This document shows, in pieces, positions 52,440 through 62,263 of a stretch of DNA of 64,000 bases. Source of the stretch: an uncultured Pelagibacteraceae bacterium (lineage in GTDB: Bacteria; Pseudomonadota; Alphaproteobacteria; Pelagibacterales; Pelagibacteraceae); the NCBI GenBank assembly GCA_902543375.1, contig CACBYE010000006.1, positions 1-64,000 on the forward strand, given 5' to 3'. Positions within the stretch are counted from its first letter, which is position 1, and every line of letters starts with the position of its first letter. The position numbers were made by a program, and so were the translations under genes. Under the pieces are notes generated by a model. It did not search any database. It saw nothing but the letters and a program-made list of their open reading frames with translations, and was not told where the DNA came from.

Positions 52440-53104
52440 CCAGCTGATCTTACTGTTCTAATTAAAGGTTTTGTATTTTGTATGTTAATTGCTTGTCTTA
52501 ATCTTCTAATATGAACATCAACTGTTCTAGACTCAACATATATATTTTCTCCCCAAACATTGTTTAAGAGTTGTTCTCTTGAATAAACTCTTTTTGGATT
52601 TTTGATAAAAAAATCTAAGAGTTTAAATTCAGTTGGACCCAAAGTAATTTCTTTATCTTTTCTATAAACTCTTTTTGTAATCCGATCTATTTTTAAATCA
52701 GTAAATTCTACAATGTCTGATGATGATTGAGGTTTAGATCTTCTCAATAAAGATTTAATTCTAGCATTCAATTCTTTTTGACTAAAAGGTTTAGTTACAT
52801 AATCATCTGCACCTGTATCAAATGCTTTTAATTTGTCTTCTTCCTCTCCTTTTGCAGTTAACATAATGACAGGAATATCATTAAACTTATTATCTTTTTT
52901 TAAGTTTTTACAAATTTCAACACCAGATAATTCTGGTAACATCCAATCCATTAATATTAAATCTGGCTGTTTTAATTTTATTTGTTTAAGAGCATCTTCT
53001 CCATTTTCTGAATGACTGACTTTATAACCTTCTTTTTCAAGATTGTACTTTAACAAACTAACAATTGATGCTTCATCTTCAGCTATGAAAACATGAGCTG
53101 ACAT
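52421..53104 (-). CDS. phoB: Phosphate regulon response regulator
   Basis: Receiver domain (LILMDWMLPELSG, MLTAKGEEEDKLKAFDTGADDYVTKPF) + OmpR-type wHTH; adjacent to phoU/pst. Confidence 0.94.
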   Translation of the reverse strand: MSAHVFIAEDEASIVSLLKYNLEKEGYKVSHSENGEDALKQIKLKQPDLILMDWMLPELSGVEICKNLKKDNKFNDIPVIMLTAKGEEEDKLKAFDTGADDYVTKPFSQKELNARIKSLLRRSKPQSSSDIVEFTDLKIDRITKRVYRKDKEITLGPTEFKLLDFFIKNPKRVYSREQLLNNVWGENIYVESRTVDVHIRRLRQAINIQNTKPLIRTVRSAGYSLES

Positions 53105-53107
53105 AAA

Positions 53108-53815
53108 TCATTTTTCTCCGGTTACAATTGGCTCTGTTCCCTTGGGTCTATCACCTTCTAAATATTCGCCTTTAACTAAATAATAAACTTGTTCTGCAAC
53201 ATTTGTAGTATGATCACCAATACGCTCTATGTTTTTAGTTACAAACAATAAATGGGTTCCATCTTCTAAATTTTTTTCATTTTCTTTAAGATATTTTATA
53301 ACTTCTTGCATACAAAGATTTGTTAGATCATCTATTTGCTCATCACCTTCCCAAACATTTACTGCCATTGGCGCAGATCTTTCTAGATAAGCATCTAATG
53401 TTGATTTTAATTGTTTTTGAACATTGGTAGATACTCTATTCAATGAGTCTACCAAGTTCTTTGGAAGATTTTCGTTAAGCAAAAGTGTTCTCTTGGATAT
53501 ATTTTTTGCTAAATCACCTATTCTTTCTAAATCTGAAGACATCTTCAAAGCCGTTACTGTCTCTCTTAAATCAATTGCCATAGGTTGTCTTAAAGCAATT
53601 AAATTCACAACTTGCTGTTCAATTAAAGTCTCATATTTATCTATTTTTTCATCTTCTTGAATAACAGCTTCTGCAATATTATTATCTCTTGTTGTAATGG
53701 CTTGAATTGCTTTACCTAAAGAATCTTCACATGCACTTCCCATTTTAATTATATTAGCATTAAGATTTTTTAGTTCTTCTTCGTAAGATTTGACTGTATG
53801 TGGTGCTTCAGACAT
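53108..53815 (-). CDS. phoU: Phosphate signalling protein PhoU
   Basis: Duplicated helical PhoU motifs (MSSDLERIGDLAKNI; KNIERIGDHTTNVAE). Confidence 0.95.
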   Translation of the reverse strand: MSEAPHTVKSYEEELKNLNANIIKMGSACEDSLGKAIQAITTRDNNIAEAVIQEDEKIDKYETLIEQQVVNLIALRQPMAIDLRETVTALKMSSDLERIGDLAKNISKRTLLLNENLPKNLVDSLNRVSTNVQKQLKSTLDAYLERSAPMAVNVWEGDEQIDDLTNLCMQEVIKYLKENEKNLEDGTHLLFVTKNIERIGDHTTNVAEQVYYLVKGEYLEGDRPKGTEPIVTGEK

Positions 53816-54570
53816 TATCCAAACCTCCCTGTTATATAATCTTGCGTTTTTTTATTATCAGGATTCTTAAATATTTTATCAGTAGATCCATGCTCAATCA
53901 ATTGTCCTAAATGAAAAAAACCTGTATTTTGAGAAACACGTGCTGCTTGAGCCATAGAATGAGTTACAATTATTATTGTGTGCTCTTTTTTTAACTCATC
54001 AATCAATTCTTCAATTTGTGCTGTTGCTATTGGATCTAATGCTGAACAAGGTTCATCCATTAATATAACTTCAGGTCTTACAGAAATCGCTCTAGCAATA
54101 CAAAGTCTTTGCTGTTGTCCTCCAGATAATCCAGTTCCAGGTTCATGCAACCTATCTTTTACCTCTTCCCATAGTGCAGCCTTTTTCAAACTAGTTTCAA
54201 CAATTTCATCCATTTCTTGTTTTGATTGAGCCATACCATGAATTGTTGGACCATAAGACACATTTTCATATAAAGTTTTTGGGAAAGGATTGGGTTTTTG
54301 AAAAACCATACCAATTTTTTCTCTTAGTCTTACGACATCACAACTTTTATCATTGATATTAAAATCATTAATTAAAATTTCTCCTTTAACACTACAGATA
54401 TCAATTACATCATTCATTCTATTAAGACATCTTAGGAAAGTTGATTTACCACAACCAGATGGACCAATTAATGCCGTTACTTGATTTTCCTCAATATCTA
54501 AACTTATATTAAAGAGCGCTTGTTTTTTTCCATAAAAAACATCAACATCTTTTGCTTTAATCTTTATCAT
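53815..54570 (-). CDS. pstB: Phosphate ABC transporter ATP-binding protein
   Basis: [36 protein letters not shown]; start at 54570 avoids overlap with pstA (ORF track 54591). Confidence 0.95.
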   Translation of the reverse strand: MIKIKAKDVDVFYGKKQALFNISLDIEENQVTALIGPSGCGKSTFLRCLNRMNDVIDICSVKGEILINDFNINDKSCDVVRLREKIGMVFQKPNPFPKTLYENVSYGPTIHGMAQSKQEMDEIVETSLKKAALWEEVKDRLHEPGTGLSGGQQQRLCIARAISVRPEVILMDEPCSALDPIATAQIEELIDELKKEHTIIIVTHSMAQAARVSQNTGFFHLGQLIEHGSTDKIFKNPDNKKTQDYITGRFG

Positions 54571-54571
54571 T

Positions 54572-55840
54572 TTAACTCCATTTTTTCTCAAACTTATGTC
54601 TTATTATTTGGGCAAATAAATTCATTATTATTAAAAAGCCAAGTAAGACCATTATACATGCCGAAACTTTTTCTACAAATCCCCTTTCAGCACTTTCAGC
54701 CCAAATATAAATTTGAACTGGTAAGCTTGCAGCAGGATCCATGGGTGATCCAGGTATCGTGTTAACAAAAGCAACCATTCCAATTAAAATTAAGGGTGCA
54801 GTTTCTCCTAAAGCTTGAGCTAAACCAATTATTGTTCCTGATAACGTGCCAGGCATAGAAAGAGGAACTGTATGATGCATTGTGGTTTGCATTCGACTTG
54901 CTCCCATAGCAAGTGCTGCCTCTCTTATACTTGGTGGAACTGCTTTTAAAGATGCTCTAGCAGCTATAATTATTGTTGGTAAGGTCATTAAGGACAAAGT
55001 GATACCTCCAACTAATGGGGTAGACCTTGGTAATTGAAATATAGCCAATAAAACTCCTAACCCTAATAGACCAAAAACTATAGATGGAACCGCTGCTAAG
55101 TTGTTTATATTAACTTCAATAAAATCAGTAAATCTATTTTTAGGGGCAAATTCTTCAAGATAGATTGCAGCTAGAACCGCAACAGGAAAAGCTATCATTA
55201 AACAAACAAGTATAGAAAAAATTGAGCCCATAAATGAACTTGCTATTCCAGCTAGCTCAGCTTCTCTTGAGTCAGCATTTGTAAAAAAACTTATATTAAA
55301 TTTACTTTCAACCTTACCATTTGCAACAAGTTGATCAAAAATTTTTAATTGATAATCGCTTACTCTTCTTTGGTCTTCAGGTAAATCTCTTGGATAATTT
55401 CCTTTAAAGACTTGGTCTAAATCATCTGAAGCAGTTAGATAAACTTCCTTTGTTTTTCCTATTAAATTAGGGTCATTTAAAAGTTCATTTTTAATTTCTT
55501 TTTCAAAAAAATAAGACACCATTCTCTTCAATTCATTTTCTTGATCTTCATTGGCGTTTGGATCTAAATCAGCCATTGATTTTAATGCTATATCGTAATA
55601 ATCAGCGTCCTGTAAATCTTCTTTAGAAGGATTTTGGTCTAACATCATTAATTCAGCATCGAAAGTTACTGGAACAATAAGCCATGTTTTTTGAAAAGCT
55701 GAATAGCCAGTTGAAAAAATTTTAAAAATAAAGATTGTTAAAAATAAAAGTGCCATAAAAATTGCACTCAGACCGTATAAGCGAAATCGCTGTTCAGCTT
55801 TATATCTTTTATTTAATAATTGTTCTTTATTTTTATTCAT
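54572..55840 (-). CDS. pstA: Phosphate ABC transporter permease PstA, with N-terminal extra domain
   Basis: [47 protein letters not shown]; extended N-terminal region. Confidence 0.93.
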   Translation of the reverse strand: MNKNKEQLLNKRYKAEQRFRLYGLSAIFMALLFLTIFIFKIFSTGYSAFQKTWLIVPVTFDAELMMLDQNPSKEDLQDADYYDIALKSMADLDPNANEDQENELKRMVSYFFEKEIKNELLNDPNLIGKTKEVYLTASDDLDQVFKGNYPRDLPEDQRRVSDYQLKIFDQLVANGKVESKFNISFFTNADSREAELAGIASSFMGSIFSILVCLMIAFPVAVLAAIYLEEFAPKNRFTDFIEVNINNLAAVPSIVFGLLGLGVLLAIFQLPRSTPLVGGITLSLMTLPTIIIAARASLKAVPPSIREAALAMGASRMQTTMHHTVPLSMPGTLSGTIIGLAQALGETAPLILIGMVAFVNTIPGSPMDPAASLPVQIYIWAESAERGFVEKVSACIMVLLGFLIIMNLFAQIIRHKFEKKWS

Positions 55841-57218
55841 ATTTTTCTCTATATTTTTTAACTACTCTCAAGGCCACAATATTTAAACAAAGTGTTACTA
55901 AAAATAATGACATACCTAAAGCAAAAGCAGCTTGCGTTTTTGGGTCGCCAAAAGCTTGGTCACCAATTAGAATAACTACAATTTGAGCTGTAATCGTTGA
56001 AGTAGACTCTAAAGGATTTAAAGTTAAATTAGCAGCTAAACCAGAGGCCATAACAACTATCATTGTTTCTCCAATAGCTCTTGAAACACCAAGTAAAATA
56101 GATCCAACTATCCCCGGCAATGCCGCGGGAAAAATAACTCTCTTAATTGTTTCTGATTTAGTTGCTCCCATAGCGTAACTTCCATCTCTTAAACTTTGAG
56201 GCACACTTGTAATGACATCGTCACTTAAACTTGAAATAAATGGTATAATCATAATACCCATTACCCCTCCTGCTGCTAAAGCACTTTCAGCTGAAACTTC
56301 AAGACCCATTGAAGTTCCTAATTCTTTCAAAAATGGTCCAACAGTTAGGGCAGCAAAAAAACCATAAACAACTGTTGGTATACCAGCTAAAATTTCAATT
56401 AATGGTTTTGCATATTGTCTAACTTTAGTTGATGCATATTCAGCTAAATAAATTCCACTCATTAATCCAATTGGGATAGCAACGCACATAGCAATAAATG
56501 CAATAAAAAAAGTACCTGCAAAAATAGGGACTGCTCCAAAAGTATCTGAATACATTGTCGGATCTAAAGCCTCAGAAGAATCTCTAACAAAAGCTTTTGC
56601 TGGATACCAGTGAGTTCCAAAGACAAAATCAAATAATGGAATTACTTTAAAAAAATCTATAGTTTGAAATATAAGTGAGAAAACTATTCCAACAGTAGTT
56701 AATATTGCAGCTAAAGAAGCTGTAAATAAAACTGCGTTCAAAAATTTTTCAACTGGTTCTCTTGTTCTAGAATTAGATGAAATTCTTTTATACGCATAAG
56801 CAACAGAGGCAATAATTGCAGATAATACTATAACAACTTTTGAACTTTGAGCTATTGATCGAAGACTTAAATATTTTTCAGCTGAAGCTTCAATAAAAGG
56901 TGTAATTTCTCCAGTGAATTGCCCTCGAGACAATGCTTTTGATTTTTCGTATAATAAATTTAATTCATCATCAAGATAACCTTGATTTGAATAATCACTT
57001 AAGATTAATAGTTTTACAATTGTGGGCTCAAAAATTGCCCATAATGAAAAAATTATAAAGGCTGGTATTGCACACCAGATTGCAAGATAATAACCATAAA
57101 ACTGTGGTAATGCGGTTAATCTTTTTTTTGTAGATTGAATTGTATATGCTTTTTTGCGTCCAAAATAATAGCTTGTGAAACCTAGAAGAACAATAAATGT
57201 AAATAATATTAAGTTCAC
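55833..57218 (-). CDS. pstC: Phosphate ABC transporter permease PstC
   Basis: EILAGIPTVVYGFFAALTVGP; GSYAMGATKSETIKRVIFPAALPGIVGSILLGVSRAIGETM. Confidence 0.93.
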   Translation of the reverse strand: MNLILFTFIVLLGFTSYYFGRKKAYTIQSTKKRLTALPQFYGYYLAIWCAIPAFIIFSLWAIFEPTIVKLLILSDYSNQGYLDDELNLLYEKSKALSRGQFTGEITPFIEASAEKYLSLRSIAQSSKVVIVLSAIIASVAYAYKRISSNSRTREPVEKFLNAVLFTASLAAILTTVGIVFSLIFQTIDFFKVIPLFDFVFGTHWYPAKAFVRDSSEALDPTMYSDTFGAVPIFAGTFFIAFIAMCVAIPIGLMSGIYLAEYASTKVRQYAKPLIEILAGIPTVVYGFFAALTVGPFLKELGTSMGLEVSAESALAAGGVMGIMIIPFISSLSDDVITSVPQSLRDGSYAMGATKSETIKRVIFPAALPGIVGSILLGVSRAIGETMIVVMASGLAANLTLNPLESTSTITAQIVVILIGDQAFGDPKTQAAFALGMSLFLVTLCLNIVALRVVKKYREKYE

Positions 57219-57253
57219 AGAATCTCCTTAAGTGAGGACTTTACTCTTTTTTT

Positions 57254-57285
57254 AAAAAAAAGGGGTCTAAAAAGACCCCCTTTTT
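57254..57285 (-). terminator. Intra-operon terminator/attenuator between pstS and pstC
   Basis: Inverted repeat AAAAAGGGGTC / GACCCCCTTTTT flanked by A- and T-tracts, downstream of pstS stop. Confidence 0.8.
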
Positions 57286-57309
57286 AATCATTTGTTAACT
57301 GAGGAATAA

Positions 57310-58341
57310 TTAATTACCCATAGCAACTAGCTTCGTAGCATTAGTTCTAGTTGTTTTATACAACTTAGAGTCTAATGGCACTAAACCAATGTCTGCTAAG
57401 TAACCACCTTTTCCAATAGCTTTCTTAGTTGTGAATTCTTTCACAAACTCATGTAAGCCTGGAATTACTCCAACGTGTGCTTTTTTCACGTAGAAGAATA
57501 AAGGTCTAGCAACAGCATAACTGTAGTCTTGAATAGACTTTAATGACGGTTGTCCACCATCAATACTTGCTGCTTGCAATTTATCTTTTGCAGCTAAGAA
57601 ATAACTGAAACCAAAGAAACCAAACATTTCTTTATCTTGAGTTAACTTTTGGATGATTAAACTATCGTTTTCTCCAACTTCAATAGCAGCACCATCTTCT
57701 CTGTAAAGTTTTTGAGGTTTTTTGTATTTTTTATTTCCAGCTTCAAAACCAGCTTTATAAAGAGCTTTAGCTTCTTTAGTCATACCTTTTTTCATTACTA
57801 AAGAATTCCAAGCATCTCTAGTTCCTGATGTTCCTGGTGGGATCATCACTGAAATTTTTTGTTTTGGTAAGCTAGGGTCAATTTGGTCCCAAGTTTTATA
57901 AATATTTGGAACTAATTTACCATCAACAACTGTATGAGCAGCAAGTGCTAAATATAATTGTTCTTTAGTAAAGTTTACTGGTTTTGCATCTTTGCTGTAA
58001 GCTAATGTAATACCATCGTTACCAATTACGATCTCAACGATATCATTAACACCATTTTTCTTACATAGAGCTTTTTCTTTATCTTTCATAGCTCTTGATG
58101 CATTTGTAATATCTGGATGTTGTTCACCTACACCAGCACAGAATAGTTTAGCTCCACCACCAGTACCAGTAGACTCGATTACAGGAGTTTTAAATCCTGA
58201 ACCACCAAATCTTTCAGCAACAACTGTTGCATAAGGGAATACTGTAGAAGAACCAACTATCTTAATTTGATCTCTTGCTTGAGCAACAGTTGCAATTGAA
58301 AGTGCAACTAAAGAAGCAATTACTATAGTTAGTTTTTTCAT
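57310..58341 (-). CDS. pstS: Phosphate ABC transporter substrate-binding protein
   Basis: Signal peptide, QIKIVGSSTVFPYATVVAERFG; PPGTSGTRDAWNSLV; SD AAAGGA. Confidence 0.94.
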   Translation of the reverse strand: MKKLTIVIASLVALSIATVAQARDQIKIVGSSTVFPYATVVAERFGGSGFKTPVIESTGTGGGAKLFCAGVGEQHPDITNASRAMKDKEKALCKKNGVNDIVEIVIGNDGITLAYSKDAKPVNFTKEQLYLALAAHTVVDGKLVPNIYKTWDQIDPSLPKQKISVMIPPGTSGTRDAWNSLVMKKGMTKEAKALYKAGFEAGNKKYKKPQKLYREDGAAIEVGENDSLIIQKLTQDKEMFGFFGFSYFLAAKDKLQAASIDGGQPSLKSIQDYSYAVARPLFFYVKKAHVGVIPGLHEFVKEFTTKKAIGKGGYLADIGLVPLDSKLYKTTRTNATKLVAMGN

Positions 58342-58409
58342 TTTTTAATCCTTTCGTTATTTATTAATTAAAAGATGATTGACTCGTATAAATTTTTTGA
58401 ATCTTTAAT

Positions 58410-58438
58410 ATTACAGAATTGTTACACTTTTGTTAAAA
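58410..58438 (-). promoter_or_regulatory. Pho-box-like triple repeat upstream of pstS
   Basis: Minus strand TTTTAAC-AAAA-GTGTAAC-AATT-CTGTAAT: three 7-mers with 11-bp phasing. Confidence 0.8.
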
Positions 58439-58448
58439 AGGTAACTTT

Positions 58449-59057
58449 TTAGTTGTATTTTTTTGATATAATTATTTGATCAATATCAGTTTCTAAGCCA
58501 CCAATACATGAAACAGGGTTTACCTGTTCATTAAGAGCTAGTTCTTTGGTTGGACGTAAAGTTATTTCTAGTTTTACTAAGTTTACTAATTCCTCTCTAA
58601 TTTCTTCATCATATCTCCAGCTTGGCCATGAACTTGGGGTTGAAAATATAGAGGTTAAATAGCTTGTAGCCATAGTATATCTATAATTACTCAAATTTTC
58701 ATTCCTCAATAAAAAATCTCTTACAGAATTAAAAATATTCCTACATCTAAAAGAATCTGAAAAATAATTTTCCTTCTTGAGATTTCTATTCATAGGAACA
58801 GAAACAATTAAATCAATTGAATTTTTAGAATACGAGGTAACTACGTCTGTATAAAATTCAGCTTCAGTAACTTCTAAATGATCTTTAATAGAAGGATATG
58901 AAGTTTTCAAATCTGCCTCTAATCTAAAAATTCCAATATCAAAAACTGTAAGTTGCTGATTTCTTAATAATGTTGTGATATCTTTAGAAAAAACACTTGT
59001 TGTTATAGAGCTTAATAAAAAAGCAAAAATCAAAATATTTTTGAATATTTTAACCAT
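58449..59057 (-). CDS. Secreted protein of unknown function within the pst-pho locus
   Basis: 202 aa, N-terminal signal peptide (FKNILIFAFLLSSITTSVFS), no family recognised. Confidence 0.8.
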   Translation of the reverse strand: MVKIFKNILIFAFLLSSITTSVFSKDITTLLRNQQLTVFDIGIFRLEADLKTSYPSIKDHLEVTEAEFYTDVVTSYSKNSIDLIVSVPMNRNLKKENYFSDSFRCRNIFNSVRDFLLRNENLSNYRYTMATSYLTSIFSTPSSWPSWRYDEEIREELVNLVKLEITLRPTKELALNEQVNPVSCIGGLETDIDQIIISKKYN

Positions 59058-59091
59058 ATAAAAAAATTAATTAAAAGATTAACATTAATCA

Positions 59092-59109
59092 AGTAAAGAA
59101 TTGTTAAAA
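59092..59109 (-). promoter_or_regulatory. Weak Pho-box-like repeat upstream of the unknown secreted protein
   Basis: Minus strand TTTTAAC-AATT-CTTTACT, 11-bp phasing; second half degenerate. Confidence 0.35.
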
Positions 59110-59148
59110 AAACCTTCTAAAACTATTACAATATAATATTTTTTAAAT

Positions 59149-60294
59149 TTAAGTTTTCGCTGGTAAATAAATTTGAATTTCAGTTCCTTGGTTTTCCTCA
59201 CTTAGAATCTCATAGTGTCCACGATGTTGAGTAACTATATGTTTAACAATAGCTAATCCTAAACCGGTTCCACCAACCTTGTTACTTTGTTCAAGATCTA
59301 CCCTAAAAAATCTTTCTGTAATTCTAGAAATATATCTTTGAGGAATGCCAACACCTTCGTCTTTAATACTGATCATAAAATTTTTTTCTAACAATTTACC
59401 GTCGCTAATTTTGCTTGATATAAAAATAGACTTATTTTCCTTTGAATACTTAATTGCATTATCTAAAAGATTAGAAAAAACAGTTTGTAAATTTTTTTCA
59501 TCTCCAATAACAACTGTTGGATTGGCGAGAGATAAATTAATATTTAATTTCTTTCTTTTTAAAATAATCTCAAAATTACTGATGATTGTTTTGAAAAGAT
59601 CATTTATATCAACTAAAAAGTTTGGCCTTATGTGTTCTTCTAATTCAATTCTTGTGAGTATTAAAAGATCATTAATTAAATTTTCCATTCTATTTGATTG
59701 ATCAGTCATTATTTTCATAAATTTTTTTTTAGCCTTTTCATCATCTGACGCTGGGCCCTCAATTGTTTCTAGTGATCCTTTGATTGCCATTAAAGGTGTT
59801 CTTAATTCATGGCTTACATTTGCTACAAAATCAGTTTTAAATTTTTGTGCTTTTGTAATTTCAGTAAAATCTTTTAAAAATAACACAACGGAGTCTGGTT
59901 CAGTAAACAAATGAGTTGGGCCAGGAATAATATAAATTTTATAGAATTGATATGATGGGAGGTCTATTTCAACATCGATATTTTTTGTTTTATTTTCTAC
60001 GATAGCTTTTTCAATATTTTCTATTAATTCTGGTTTTCGAATTATAGAAGATATGTTTTTATCAATTAAATTACTTCCAAATCTTTTTAATGCACTTGGA
60101 TTGGCATATTTAATTATGTTAAATTTATTTAATGCAAAAAATTGATCTTCAAGCTCATCAATAATTACTCTTTTTGTTTTTTCTTCTCTTTTATTAACTA
60201 TTGTAGCGGTATTTATTGATTTATTTTTTTTTTGATTAAGTAAATAGAGAAGATAAACTATCACAACTATAAGTAGAATGACGAAATATTCCAT
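59149..60294 (-). CDS. phoR: Phosphate regulon sensor histidine kinase
   Basis: N-terminal TM, PAS-like, FVANVSHELRTPLMAIKGSLE (H box), FRVDLEQSNKVGGTGLGLAIVKHIV. Confidence 0.92.
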   Translation of the reverse strand: MEYFVILLIVVIVYLLYLLNQKKNKSINTATIVNKREEKTKRVIIDELEDQFFALNKFNIIKYANPSALKRFGSNLIDKNISSIIRKPELIENIEKAIVENKTKNIDVEIDLPSYQFYKIYIIPGPTHLFTEPDSVVLFLKDFTEITKAQKFKTDFVANVSHELRTPLMAIKGSLETIEGPASDDEKAKKKFMKIMTDQSNRMENLINDLLILTRIELEEHIRPNFLVDINDLFKTIISNFEIILKRKKLNINLSLANPTVVIGDEKNLQTVFSNLLDNAIKYSKENKSIFISSKISDGKLLEKNFMISIKDEGVGIPQRYISRITERFFRVDLEQSNKVGGTGLGLAIVKHIVTQHRGHYEILSEENQGTEIQIYLPAKT

Positions 60295-60359
60295 AAATTT
60301 AGATGGCTTAATTTTGCATCATTACACTTTTTAATGCAAATAAATTAAGGAAAAATTAA

Positions 60360-61367
60360 CTAATGATTTGGTGAAATATTGTTAAAAAATATTTTTGCTG
60401 TTTCTTCCCAAGTGAATTTTTTTGCAAATTCAAGACAATCATTTCTGTCAACTTTTAAAGCTTTTTGTGCTGATACTTTAAGATCATCATCTAAACAATT
60501 TATTTTGGATCCTTCAAATATATCTTTAGGGCCTGGAACAGGATACGCAGCAACAGGTGTTCCGCAATTTAAAGCTTCTGTAACTACAATTCCAAATGTA
60601 TCTGTTTTACTAGGGAAAACAAAAACATCAGAGGATGCAAAATGTGATGCTAATTCACCATTTGTTTTTTCTCCTAAAAAAATATCTTTAGGGAATTCTT
60701 TTTTCAATTTTTTTAAATCAGGTCCTTTTCCTATAATTATTTTTGTACCTTCTAAATCACATTCTAAAAAAGCTCTTATGTTTTTTTCAACTGCAACTCT
60801 TCCAACATAAATCCAAATAGGTCTTTTATGAGGTAAATCAATTTTTTTAGGGTTCTTAAAAGCTCCATGATTTCCTCCTCTAGTCCAAGTAATCATTTTA
60901 TTGTCATCTATACCTATATCGATTAATTCTTTTCTCATAGACTCTGTAGTTACTAAAATTCTCTCAGCCTTATTATGAAAATTTGCTAAGAATTTTTCAG
61001 CCCATTTTGCTGGTATAATAGGAAAGTAAAGTTTTAGATATTTATCAAATCTTGTATGGAAACTCGTAGTAAACTTTAGATTATTTTTTAAACAATATCT
61101 TCTTGCCATAGTGCCTATCGGGCCTTCGGTAGCGATATGAATTGCATCTGGATTGATTTTCTTTATTAAATTACCAACTCTTGGCCATACATTTATAGAC
61201 AACTTAATTTCATTATATTTCGGCATCGGAAAAGTAAAAAATAAGTCAGGTGTAATATATTCTATTCTATGACCTTGTTCTTTTAATACATTACCTGTTT
61301 CATGTAAGGTTCTTACGACACCATTTACTTGTGGAAAATATGCATCTGTAGCAATTAAAATTTTCAT
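60360..61367 (-). CDS. GT4 glycosyltransferase, candidate diacylglycerol glycosyltransferase (Agt-like)
   Basis: ATDAYFPQVNGVVRTLHETGNVLKEQGH; SFHTRFDKYLKLYFP; VFPSKTDTFGIVVTEALNCGTPVAAYPVPGPKD; 3 nt from PlcP-like gene. Confidence 0.85.
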   Translation of the reverse strand: MKILIATDAYFPQVNGVVRTLHETGNVLKEQGHRIEYITPDLFFTFPMPKYNEIKLSINVWPRVGNLIKKINPDAIHIATEGPIGTMARRYCLKNNLKFTTSFHTRFDKYLKLYFPIIPAKWAEKFLANFHNKAERILVTTESMRKELIDIGIDDNKMITWTRGGNHGAFKNPKKIDLPHKRPIWIYVGRVAVEKNIRAFLECDLEGTKIIIGKGPDLKKLKKEFPKDIFLGEKTNGELASHFASSDVFVFPSKTDTFGIVVTEALNCGTPVAAYPVPGPKDIFEGSKINCLDDDLKVSAQKALKVDRNDCLEFAKKFTWEETAKIFFNNISPNH

Positions 61368-61370
61368 TAA

Positions 61371-62183
61371 TTATGAAGCTTTTTTTAATTCTTCAGTTTT
61401 AATTGGTTTAATTATTTCTTTATCGTCTAAATATTGTTCTCTTATTTTGTCCCAATATAATATTTCAAAACTACCATCATAATTTTCGGCTAATGCGGTA
61501 CAAGATTCAACCCAGTCTCCACAATTTAAATAATTGACCCCATTAAAGTCTCTATCCTCAGCATGATGGATGTGGCCACAAATAATTCCATCAAATTTTT
61601 TTCTTTTTGCATAATCTGAAAGTGTTTTTTCATATTCACCAATATATTTAACTGCATTTTTGACTTTATACTTTAAAAATTTTGCAAGAGACCAATATTC
61701 TTTTCCTCTCAATCTTCTAAAAAAGTTAATTATTACATTTAATTTTAATAGTAAATTATAGGCTATTGATCCAAGTTTAGATAACCATTTAGCATGTTTC
61801 ATAACACCATCCCAAGCATCACCATGAACAACAACATATTTTTTTCCTGCATTTGTTTCATGAATAACTCTATTAACCATATGGATGTCACCAAAATGCA
61901 TTGGAATAAATTTTCTTAACATTTCGTCATGATTACCCATTATGTAGAAAACTTTGGTACCATGTCTAGCTTTTCTTAAAATTTTTTGGATTACATCATT
62001 ATGTTCTTGAGGCCAAAAAAAACTTTTTTGCATTTCCCAGATATCTATAATGTCCCCTACAAGATAAAGATTTTCGGATCTTGAGTTTTTAAAAAACTCT
62101 AAAAGTTTTTTCGCCTGACAACCCTTGGTACCTAAATGAACATCAGAAATAAATATACTTTTATATTTAAGTAAATTAGGCAT
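61371..62183 (-). CDS. Metallophosphoesterase, candidate PlcP-type phospholipase C (often annotated UDP-2,3-diacylglucosamine diphosphatase)
   Basis: FISDVHLGTKGCQAKKLLEFF; LVGDIIDIWEM; IMGNHDEMLRK; VVHGDAWD; IICGHIHHAE. Confidence 0.87.
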   Translation of the reverse strand: MPNLLKYKSIFISDVHLGTKGCQAKKLLEFFKNSRSENLYLVGDIIDIWEMQKSFFWPQEHNDVIQKILRKARHGTKVFYIMGNHDEMLRKFIPMHFGDIHMVNRVIHETNAGKKYVVVHGDAWDGVMKHAKWLSKLGSIAYNLLLKLNVIINFFRRLRGKEYWSLAKFLKYKVKNAVKYIGEYEKTLSDYAKRKKFDGIICGHIHHAEDRDFNGVNYLNCGDWVESCTALAENYDGSFEILYWDKIREQYLDDKEIIKPIKTEELKKAS

Positions 62184-62196
62184 TTAAAGACCTATA

Positions 62197-62214
62197 TTTT
62201 AATACAACTGTAAC
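62197..62214 (+). promoter_or_regulatory. Pho-box-like repeat for the lipid-kinase gene
   Basis: TTTTAAT-ACAA-CTGTAAC on + strand. Confidence 0.6.
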
Positions 62215-62245
62215 ACGAATCATGTACTTCTTATTTCATTTGAAT

Positions 62246-62263
62246 GTTACAAATTTGTTAAAA
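62246..62263 (-). promoter_or_regulatory. Pho-box-like repeat for the PlcP-like gene
   Basis: Minus strand TTTTAAC-AAAT-TTGTAAC, close match to pstS TTTTAAC-AAAA-GTGTAAC. Confidence 0.68.

Noticed and set aside
59345-60810. + strand ORFs 59345..59701 and 60379..60810
   Set aside because: Antisense to phoR and the GT4 glycosyltransferase.
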